Part shown: piece after piece, positions 42,801-54,421 of the stretch
How positions within the stretch are numbered: position 1 is the first letter of the stretch
How the letters are laid out: the number at the start of each line of letters is the position of its first letter
From: Dendrophyllia cribrosa
Taxonomy: Eukaryota > Cnidaria > Anthozoa > Scleractinia > Dendrophylliidae
Length of the DNA stretch: 64,000 nt
Assembly (NCBI GenBank): GCA_024195265.1
Contig: JAJLRJ010000011.1
Coordinates: 25,403,792-25,467,791 of the forward strand
Direction of reading: 5' to 3'
Program-made: the position numbers and the translations under genes
The notes under the pieces: model-generated
What the model saw: the letters and a program-made list of their open reading frames with translations, nothing else
The model's database searches: none
What the model was told of the DNA's origin: nothing

Positions 42801-45800
42801 AAGTAACGGCTACCCGAAAGTAGCGGCTACCCGAAAGTAGCGGCTACCCGAAAGTAGCTGCAACCCGAAAGAAGCGGCTACCCGAAAGTAACGTCTACCC
42901 GAAAGTAGCGGCTTCTCGAAAGTTGCGGAACCTTAGGCCCGCTAATTCCGGAACTCTACGGTAAATAGTGACAGGGATTCCCCTAAGAGGGACTCGGTAA
43001 TTTTGAAAAGAACCCCAAAAAAGTATCAGAATCTCGTGAGAAGTACGAGGACCCTACTTAATTATAGCCGTAAGGGGTACAGAAAAAAAAAACGTTAACA
43101 GGCATTTTCACAGTTTTCAATGGCGAATAAGTCAGTTTCATTGTCAAAGTTCTACTTGTACTAACATACTAGAAGCAATTACGTAGAAAGAAAAACATTT
43201 TACTTCCCGCGTCAAACCTTGTGTCATGTCGTGGTTCTACGTATTGAGTCAGTGAATGCAATCCTACAGGGCCCAGTTGTTCAAAGAGTGGATAGCGCTA
43301 TCCACCGGATAAATCATTATCCACTGGATAAACGTTAACAAAACCCATTGCGCGATCCACTGGATAGTTATTTATACGGTGGATAGCGCTATCCACCTTT
43401 TGAACAACTGGACCCAGCTATATAAATGTACTTTCACGTGTAATTAGTTAAATCTCACTGAATAATTTCGTCGATGTAAGTAATTAGGGTTAGGAAAATT
43501 TAACTTATACGAATTTAAATATATAAGATTACTGCTTTTTCACTGATGCTGTTAGTTAGAATTAGTAAGTGAAAAGCCCCTTAGTAGAAATACTACTAAT
43601 AAAGTTATTATCGTTATTTTTATTACTTGAGGAAGAAAGAAAATAGAAGACGTATGCGCGCAGGAATGGATAGGGTTTTTACGTTGATTCCTGTTTAGAG
43701 CAAAAGGGTTCCGATATTTCAACACACACCTTCAACTCGTAAATTATTTTGAAAGCCTATGCAACGATGGTCACTTGTACAGGTGTAGTTACGGTGCGAC
43801 GCCGGCGTCTTACCGCGAGTACCTAACAAACTTCTTTTTACAAGTTTCCACGATATCACCAGCAAATTCTTATAAATATTTTCGTAACCGCGGATACACG
43901 TGAGGCAATAAAGTGAATAAAATATTCGTATTTGTAACTACCTTTACACTCTTATGATCAACACGAAGCGACAAGATCCCATTTGATCGTGCTAAACTTT
44001 GCGAGGAGGCGTGGCCGTCAATTGCATTCATCCTCTCTGATTGGCCAACTTGTAAAACAGTTTGCTGGGTGCTCACGGGAAATGCCCAGTACTCTCTTAC
44101 GTAGCCGCTACTTGGGTCGTTACACAACGCTTCTACCCAGCGTTGCGTGGCGTGACGCGTGACTTAACTAACGCCTGCATCGCACACTTCTGCACTGCTT
44201 ACCAGTTTAGTCTAGTATGATCATTCGGGTAAGGATGAGTAAGCCTGTGGTCCTTAAAAGGACTGCTGTTGGTAACATGACGTTTCAAACAAAAGCCGGT
44301 CAACAGTCAAGTCATCTTTAGAGCCAACTTTATCGTCATTCAACGCATGATAGCGTTATAAAGTCTCCGTTTAAAAGGTAGATTTTGCACAGACAACGAA
44401 ACGTGAAATGATGACGCGACAGCGCGCGAAATAGTCTGGACACGAGTTGATTTCTACTTCCGGTGCGCAAGGTGACGTCCCAGCGACAAGGTCAAAACGA
44501 CGTTTTTATATTTTCACGTCGCATTGTGATGTTCTCAACCTGGTGCACGCGCCGTTGTCGAAGCCTCGCGTCGTTATTGCTTAATCTGCCTAATGATTGG
44601 ATTGGGCCGTCGATTCATGACGTCACTGAATTTGAAGACTTAAAAATGCGATTGGCTCAGTCGTCTGTTTATAACTGCCTGAATCGGTTTTGTTGAGGTC
44701 GCGAATAAGTGAGCTTATGACTTCCTAGTAGCTGTTGGCATCGACTTAGTGGTGTCAAGTCAATGTACCAGTCAATTAGTGTTCTATGTCCAGTTACCTT
44801 TGTGTGTGTTCTCAGTCAGTCGTGTTGTTTAATGCCTGACAGTCGGAGCAGTTGTTTCGCAATGTAGGTTGGTTAGTGTTTGATGGTACTCGGGAATGTG
44901 ACTGTTAGTATCACCATGTCTAGTTGCCCTTTTGTGTTCAGTCAGTTGCGTTGTTCAATTTTCTGCTTGCCCGTGTATTTACAATTAGTGACCTGACAGT
45001 CGGAGCATATATTTCTTAATGTAGGTGGTTAGTGGTTAATGGTGCTCTGCAATGTGATGTCAGTAACACCATGTCTAGTTGCCCTTTTGTGTTCAGTCAG
45101 TCGTGTCGATCAATATTTTGCCTGCCCGCATCTTCGCAATAAGTGGACTGGTAGACTGGCAATCGGAGCAATTGTATCGTAATGGAGGCTGGTTAGTGGT
45201 TAATGGTGCTCGGGAACGTAATTGTCAATACCACCATGTCTGATTTCCCTTTGTGTTCAGTTAGTCGTGTTGTTGAATATTCTGCCTGCCCGCATCTTCA
45301 CAGTAAATGGCCTTGCAATGGGAGCATACTGCTCCCTGTTTGTTGCTATAATTGTCCCTGTCCTTACCGAAAGAACTTTATCTCCAACTTGCAGTCTCCC
45401 ATCTCTCTCCGCTGTTCCGCCGTCAGCAATCTTAGAGATAAACACTCCCTGTAAAATGAATGGATTATGAGAGTTATTTCAGTTCAATATCTTTGCCAAC
45501 ATCCTCTCGGCGATTTCTTATCTTTTCACTCCCAGGGTCAATAATGGAGACAAAGTGTAGTTCTAACTTTTGAGTCCGTCGACAAAATCCTTTGGTATGA
45601 CCATTTAAATGAAACGTCTTCTGCAGTTCTTTTACATGGTACCATTTGTTTTTCAATATTTTACAAAATTAAATTTGGCATTTGTCTTGAATTTTGGTGT
45701 TTGGCACCCTTAGGAGTTGATGGTAAAGGAAAAATAACTCCTAAAGTAAATGAACCAATAGCCTGTAAGCAGTCCCTTATTTGGGTTTCATGAGTACCAG

Positions 45801-48800
45801 CCAGCAGGGGGAATGGGGCAAAGAAAATAAGGCTCTTTTCTTAGTGGAGGCTCCACGGTCAAGTGTTTAGCGCGTGTAAGTTTTTCAACCTGAAGGTTCG
45901 TGATTAGAGGCCTATCTCTGCCGTCGTGTTGTTTCCTTAGGCAAGAAATTTTGCTCCACGTTGTCTCTCTCCACCCTGGGCCCGGTTGTTCGAAAACCGA
46001 TTAACACGATAATCCCGGATTAAAAGTTAACCAAGCATTTTATTTCTCTGTTTAAAAATGTTTTTCAAATGTCATTTGTAGCTAGTAGTGAAGACAAGTT
46101 GAAGTCGAAACTGAAGGGCAGAAAACTTTGGAAAATTTTCAATTGTTGAGGTGTTTAACAGGATTCAAAATTGACGCTAATCCTGGATTAGCTTAGTCGT
46201 GCTTTGAACAACTCGACCCAGGTGTATAATGGATACCAGCGACATAATGCTGGGGGTAGCCCTGTGATGGACTAGCATCCCATCCAGGGGGGAGTAGCTA
46301 TACTCTTACTTGTTTTATGCCACAGAAACCGGGTTAAGCTCCGGCCGTGTAGGCTGCTTGTGTCTCTCATGTGACTTCAACCTTCCCCATTTCTCTCCAG
46401 TAGCTGGTTCCCCCCCGCCCCCTCCCCTTGCTATTACTCTCGCTTGCATAACACACTCGCGCAGGAGCCAAATTCCCCACTCCAGAAACTAGGAAAAATA
46501 CCATAATACTTTTTAAAGTGCACGTTTGGGTGGTGCTTGATGTAAGCCTGATTTTTTCCAGTTTCGTTTAATTTTAGCACGAACTGCACGTGCTATGCTT
46601 CAACTTCTTGGCAATTTGCATGCGGTGCACATTTGTATACGAACACACAATGCTACATCCTAGCGGTCCTACATGTACTCCGAATTCCATTGTGCCATTC
46701 TAACAAAGGAGACTTGAATAATTACACCCCGGTGAGGCTGAGCCTGCCCATAAAAGATTATTATGGTATTTTTCGGAGTGGGCTACAGAACACTCACTCG
46801 CTAAAGAACAACAGTGAGTGTCTATTTACCGAGTCGCCATCCTTATAAGGTGTTGATCCACGACCCCCAGCAATGCTAAACCCCAAGCCCTTCTCGCCTC
46901 CTCTTTTTAACGTTATAGTCTCTTTCTGTGAAAAAAAATGATATATAGAAAAATTAACATTTCCTAATACAGTAATGTCAGACTAAATTTTAAAATCATG
47001 ACTGATTAAAACAAATTTGCATCAACAAGGAACCAAGGGTCCCACACAGCCATTATTAGGGTCGTCACGCAATGCTCCTCCTCAGCGTTGCGTGACGAAT
47101 ATCGGCTGCGCAGGAGACTACAAAGAACCAAGTTTAAATTCATCACACTTACCTCCGTTTTCGTTTGAATGTCTTCCATTTCTGGTTCGGGAGCAAATCG
47201 AACACCGACCTTTTTCGTTTCTTCCTTCGGAGGTTCGTCATTGACCTGATAAAGTGAGAAATTTTCAACAAAGGTCAAACAAAGTTCTCTCTTTACACAT
47301 ATCAATGCAACTGAAAATAACAATTAATGAGAATATAACATTAAATCATCAACTTCAAACGTCAAATCTTCGCTTTCGTTTGTTATCTCGACATGGTCTC
47401 AGTCTGCAGATACCAGTAAAAAGTAAAAATGTCCTGACGTTTTGCTGGGAGGAAATGTTCGCCCGACCATTCAGACAGACAAACACTTTTTAAAATGCTT
47501 TATTCCTTTTTAGCCTATCAAACTGATACTTGTAATGCATGACCCCTGGTCATTTCTCGAAAAATATCACTGGCACCTACGCAGCCGTTATTTGAATCGC
47601 CGCGCAACGCTCCTTGCCACTGAGAAGGAGCGTTGCGTGACAACCGAAATAACGGCTGCGTGTGCGACTAGACAATGTTAAGTACGGGCATTAAACTAAC
47701 TCTACACAGAGTATGAACGTTAACCAGAGCAAATTTTCAGCAGGTGCTAGGATCTTATATGATTTACCTTCGGTAGTTCAATTTCTGGTTCATTGTGGAC
47801 TTCATTTACTTCTTCCTTGGTAAAAGCCTCTTCAAGAGCTTCATCAATCGCGTCTGTATCATCTGACGTCACGAGATTCTCTCTGGAAGTTGTCGTCACC
47901 GTTCTCTTCTCTAAATCTTCCCGTTCTCTTACTACAACTAAATGGATGTCATTTCCAGCATTTTTTAAAACACGAACAGCTTCGTGGTGAGTGGCGGACG
48001 CGATATCGACACCATTAACCTAAAATAAAAGTAAATTAAAACTTTTACTCCGACAACTGAGGTCTCGCAAGTGTGTGTCATCAGAAAACCAAAACGCCGA
48101 GACGTGTGTTGAAAACGAGGCAAAGTCGAGTTTCTTTTAACCGACTTCCATGTGCTTGGATACCTTATGAAACAATCTTCCGAATCGAAAGGTCACCTTT
48201 GTTTTTCTCACAATTCTTAAACGGGGAGTCGTTAAAAGAGGGAAATTGTGTGACAAGTTGTAGGGGATGCAAAACTGAGCGGGGTTGAGCTGTCCAAACG
48301 ATGTCTGTGATTGGCGAACGATACAATTGATATATCACTTGAACAATGCCCCTATCCCTAATCCCTATCCCAGCGGGACAAATCGTTTGGACAAGTGCGG
48401 GACTACTCGTTTGTTTTCCAAGTGAATCACAGACATCGTTTGGACAAGTGCGGGACTACCCGCAAAACTGAAAGCACTTGCTGCAGCTGTTCCAAAAGCC
48501 TGCAGTGCAGGCGTTTTGTTTTTTGGTGTACGAGTGCCGAATTTAGTGTTTGGTCGCCATATTGGTTTTGCACAACGTCGGGGGCTGGGAAGAGTGAAGG
48601 GGGGGGGGGGGGGGGGGGGGGGGAGGGGGGAGGAGAGTGTTTTTCCTTCCACCCCCCCCACCCCCCCTCCTTCACCTTCCAGCCTGACTCCCACACCCTT
48701 GGTCGCATCTTTAGACTCGCCTAAGTCTGCGGAAACGCAGCGCTCGTTCGCCCCCCAAATACGCCTGCTTCGCAGGTTACCGTTCATGTACCGTAACGTA

Positions 48801-51800
48801 ATGATTTTGGCTGCAATGTTCTGCGCAACTTGTCTCAAAACGGCATTGCGATTAGGAGAATTGCAGTACATATTGCACACTTCATAAATAGAATTTATAC
48901 AAGGCAAAATCCCACGCTATTTACCTTCAAGATCTTGTCGCCTGTTTTGAGAATCCCATCCTGACCGGCAGGACCATTCTCTGAAATCTTGGAAATGAAA
49001 ATTCCCTAGAAGAAATGAAACCAAAGTCATTACATAGAGTGTGAAAAGTAATTACACAATTGCTTTGGTTTTTCAATGCTACGCTTTATGATTGGCTAAA
49101 AAATCTCGCACCACTTTCTCGACAAATCAGAAGTAAAATCAAAACCAATCGTGACTTGCTCGCACGCGTTTTCCCGCGCTTGGCGCCGCCGACATGTAAT
49201 TGCTTCGAGTTCTGATTGGTTCATTGGATTGTAATTACTTTGGTTTTGGTTTTACCACACTCAATTGAAAACTGCTCTTTGTTTCACAGTAACATAAATA
49301 CCTCAGGAAGTTCTTGAATGTTCCAGGCATCAAACCCCCACATCGATACACTTGTCACTGGCGAACTTACGCAATTTAAAGAGGACGCCAAAATCTTCGG
49401 TGACTAGCGTGACAGTAATCACATCTATGTTGACAAAATCTTGTGTGACTAGCGTGATGGTAATTATGTTTGGCAAAATTTCGGACTGCAGTTTGCTTTC
49501 CTGTCATTGTTCATGGAGTCAACGACCAAAGCACAGCAATGTTAGATGGAGTGCGTCAAAACATGTTAATCTGTCACGTTAGTCACACAAGAACGCTTCA
49601 CCGTCCTCTTCCGTCTGCTGTCCTGGGCCCGGTTGTTCGAAAGCCGGTTAACGCTAACCCTGGATTAAAACTTAACCGCGGATTTAATTTCTCTTGTTAG
49701 AAGTGTTTTCAAAAGCTAATTATAAGTTACATGCGAAGACAAGTCAGAAACGAAACTAAAAGGCAAAAATAATTTAGAAAAATCTCCATTGAATTATTAT
49801 TTAACAGGAATCAAAATTGATGCTAACCCTGGGTTAGCTTAACCGCGCTTTGAACAACCCGGCCCTGATGTGTAAGTTCGCTGGGGCTCTTCGGGGCCTT
49901 TATTTTTTTGCCAGATAAGGGGGGGGGGGGGGGGGGAAACTCCCCAAGATCCGCACAACTCTCTACAGGCTTTAAACCTACCTCGTCATTTCCAATGTAG
50001 GGAGTTGATCCTTTCCCGCCGGCAATATTGATTCCAAGACCTTTGTTGTTACGATGGATTGTGTATTCAATCTGCATGAAATACAATGTTCAATCAGATA
50101 GAAGTAGTTAAAATGTCAAAATACTAAATATAATGAACCAGCAGTTGAAATGAGCACAGACCTGGCAAGTCATAGATATTGGATAATTCAAATTTTACCG
50201 AAATTAATTATAATAAATAAATAAAATACATCTTTCAAGAGTAGGGCATCCGTCACTAAAAGTGGTTTTCCGGGGCGGTCCTCTAAAAAATAAAAATATA
50301 AAAAAATCATGTTTGCCCTGATTTACCATTATTCCCATTAAAGGACCCTAGTCATCCAAAATGCACTGAGCGCTCAAATGGTGAAATCTTCGATGCCATC
50401 GAAATTACCGAGCATTGAATCGGAATCTTACTGCATCGTCCCAAGTTGTGTAATTGAAAGCCTGTAACTGTTATCGTAGCTTTTTTTAATTATTAGTCTA
50501 TCGGTTTGGGCGATTTTTTCGTAGTTTTGCGCTACCGGTAGACAGGGTTTTGACATCCAAAGTCAATGGTCTTATGGCCTCACGGTTTCCCAAGCGTGGT
50601 TTGCGATTGACAGCTGTACAAATCTATAAGGATCGGACTCAGAGTTTCATGTGTTACTGAAAAGCGGAGAACGAAACTGAGATTCAAACCTTTGCTTTGC
50701 CATATCATACAACGCTACTCACAGAACAAACAACCCTGACCTCTTCCACTACTTTAGTGACTGTAACAAGTTCCTGTTCCTCTTCAGTGTCGGCCTTGTC
50801 TTCTTCACTGGCATGGCGGCCATTCCGCGGAGGTGTTGGTTTTCTCTTCAGTGCTGGACCCTCTAAACAAACAACAAAAATCTCCCTAAATAAGCCACTA
50901 TTCAACTAGCAGTAATCAGAGATTATGGAGACGCGTTCGAAGGAATTTCCGGCGGAAATGAGCCCCTGAAAAAAGCAATAGGGGCGGCCATTTGGAAGAC
51001 CGGACACCAAAAAATCTCTAATTTTTCTGCATGTAAGGCACAGGGCAACCAACACGAAATTAGGATTGCGTTCTTCGAACGCGAAACGCTTTTGTTACTG
51101 ATTGCTCTTACAATAGACAGTGATCTCGTTGAAGTCAATGGTAATTTGAGTTCTGTATCAGTTTTATAATAAACTAAAGTACGATTTGCACGACTCCATA
51201 ATTATGCCAAACTCGTCCCCAGCGCATTCTCTGCGTTTAAAATGGCGGGCGTAGAAACCCCCGGACATAGCTGCCTCCGAATACAGCGGCCTCTCATCGC
51301 TCCCGGCCGCTAGGGGCGTTCGTGAGAAGCGGCTGTTTTCGCAGGCTAACCTGGACGAGGTCGCCAAAATACTCCAAAAATCTAGGCGTGTTTTGTCGCG
51401 TAAAACATGAAGAAATGTCTTGTTTTCGTTTGAACAACAGTTACTGATTGCCAGAAAAAACAAATACGGCTCCAATCGCTGGAAATAACCTCCGAAAACG
51501 CCATTTCATGGTGTGTCACGTGACAATACCCCACGACTCTTGGAGTATCCGCCCCGCCATTTTAAAAACGGAGAGGGACCTGAGGAGGAGGTTATTTTCG
51601 CACCTTATCATTGCCTTGTTGAACAAAGCAAATAATAAACATACATTTTACATTTATAATAAATGACTTTAAAATTTCAAAATATATATTTACTACACTA
51701 TTTTAAGAAATTTAGCAATGAAATCTAAGAATTTGACACTGTTTTAATGATTACAGTGTACGGTGGTAATTTAAGCAATCCAATGATTTTTAAGTTACAA

Positions 51801-54062
51801 AGTGAAATTACACTCTTTAACACACCCTCATCACAAAGTCAAAATATAAAATAATGAATAACTTAAACCGTAAGAAACGAAGTCAAAATTTAGTTCTCAA
51901 TAATTATTCCCACTGTTTCGGCAACCAAATTAATACTAGGCTGTGTTTATAAGCTTAACAAAAAAAAAACAAAAAAAAAACAGGTGGGTTTAACCTGAAG
52001 TGACATAAATATACAGTACATACATTATAACGAATATATTATATGTTTAATATAACGCTTAATACCCTCTTCCATTTTAAATCAGCCCAGCGTGGACGCT
52101 TTTAAATCGACGCTTTCTGTTTATCTTTGTACCAATCACTGATTTTGAATATATGTCTATGCTTTTTTTGTAATTTTTTTTTTTCACATTTACATTCACA
52201 GTGATGGGAAACCGTTGTGAATTATAGTATTAGATTAGAATATTTTAACTCAGACACTCATTAAACTTTGCTTCGTCTTAGCTTGTCATTTCCAAGTTTC
52301 AGAACGCGGTAAAGTTAACTATGAGATGATATAGTTTCGTTACATTTTCGCCCTTCACTAGAAAATATTCATGGTTGCAAGTATCCCAAATTGGAAACAT
52401 TAATATTTTCCTTTCCCCGCAGACTTCTAACAGCAGCGAAAGGCAGATGGCAGAATGCGAACATCTCGTTTTTAAACCAAAAATACAAATTGAAGCTAAT
52501 ATTAAGCAACATGAAACATATCTTATATTGCCATAAAGGCAAAATTAAATTTAAAACGGCTTGTTTGAGCAATTATTACGAATTGGAGAGACATTTAGTA
52601 GACCTGATGCCATACAATCAGATATAACAACAATCACTTAATCTAGAAAAGCAGAACTTGGAAAATAAAGTCAACATTTTGCCTAACCTGCCCACACCAA
52701 AGTGAATGGCCCATATTTTCCAACAGCGAGAACCATTTCGGCATTAAGATTCTTCAAATAAATAGAAGTCTGGGTGTTTTAGAACAGGTGCTTTCTAAAT
52801 GCTTTATAATTATGCAAAACATGTTGCTTATCTACAAAACATTGCATGTGGCAATAACCTATAAATAATTCACTGTTAAACCTCTACACATATTTAATGG
52901 CCTTTAACAGAATTCCCTCTAAGCTGCCTCTAAGCTGTAACAATTAGAGCTTTAAGAAGAATTGAGAAAAACACAATAAAATTGTTTGAATGTCTTGCGA
53001 AAATTGAACAATAAGGTTTTGTGATTTTTGCTAATGGTAGTTGTCAAAATTTAGCGCTTTTTTGTTTCCATTTCAGTGATTTTAAGCAATTTTTTTACAT
53101 TGCCACTAAAAAATATTAAATTTTCAGCTAAGGACACTTACAACAAGAGAAATATTTAATCATAGTCAACATTACATGAAATCTAAGCTTTGCGAAACTT
53201 GTTATGTGGTTTTAAATACAAATTAATTTTGTGGATGCAAATAATTCCTAAAGTGTGACCAATCAAATGAAAGCTACTGAGCAGTACTTTTCTGTGGTTC
53301 TGTTTATTGTGCTGTACAAGGTGGCTCTTACTTTTCAGTCTGTGGATGAAATCCTGAAGTGTGACCATTGAAATGAAAGCTACTGAGCAGTATTTTCCTA
53401 TGGTGCTGTTTGTTATGCTGTACAAGGTGGTTCTAACTTTTGAGTCTGTGGATGAAATCCTGAAGTGTGACCATTCAAATAAAAGCTACTGAGCAGTACT
53501 TTCCTGTGGTACTGTTTATTATGCTGTACAAGGTGGTTCTAACTTTTGAGTCTGTGGATAAAATCCTGAAGTGTGACCATTCAAATTAAAGCTACTGAGC
53601 AGTACTTTCCTGTGGTACTGTTTATTATGCTGTACAAGGTGGTTCTAACTTTTGAGTCTGTGGATGAAATCCTAAAGTGTGACCATTCAAATGAAAGCTC
53701 TCCAGCAGTGCTCTCTTATAAATGAAAGCTGCTTTTTTATACGAATCTTGATTTTGGCTGCTCTTGACAGCGAAAAGTAAATGGATTTTTGTGTTGCCGA
53801 GAGATAATTTTGTGGTTTTATATACAGTTCTTTTCAGTTGTTTATAGATTTGTTAACTACTGCTAATTAAATCATTTCAAAATGGAACCCACCTTCCTCA
53901 TCCTCCTCCTGTTTTCCATCTTCATTCTAAGAAGGAGAAAGAAAATTCATTTCAACTAAAAACTTGGAGCTTTAAAACGTACATGTGCAGTGCGGTACTG
54001 AGTTGATTTGCTTATAACTATATAAATTTACGACTCATTTCACCAAATTCTACTTTTAATCC

Positions 54063-54099
<37 letters not shown>

Positions 54100-54390
54100 A
54101 CTCCCGACAATGTAGCATAGGTGTGTGCCGTCAAGGTTCTCAAATCCTGACCCTATTTAAGGGTAGAAAATCGAGATTTGATACCCTTTTTAAGGCCCAG
54201 TTTTAACAGACCATATCTTTTTTGTTTTGCGCGTTGGGGTGGATACTGCAATTTAGTGACCCTATCTTAGGAATATCTAAGGACCACAATAGCAAAAATA
54301 CCAAAAAGGATACCCTATTTAAGGACTGAGCAGCTAAAAAACCCTACCCTATCGGGCGGCGCATACCTATATAGCGTATATAAAGGAGTA

Positions 54391-54421
<31 letters not shown>

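Noticed and set aside
42055..42930. CRISPR-like array
   Set aside because: Units are contiguous 17-mers without spacers in a eukaryotic intron; it is a minisatellite.
48365..48907. Long minus ORF of 180 codons and overlapping Gly/Pro-rich frames
   Set aside because: Made by the poly-G and C-rich tracts in a scrib intron; no domain, and using it would break the exon 9/10 phase.
51164..51475. Minus ORF of 103 codons as a missed scrib exon
   Set aside because: Exons 6 and 7 join exactly in phase 1/2; an extra exon is not needed and the peptide shows no Scribble-like sequence.
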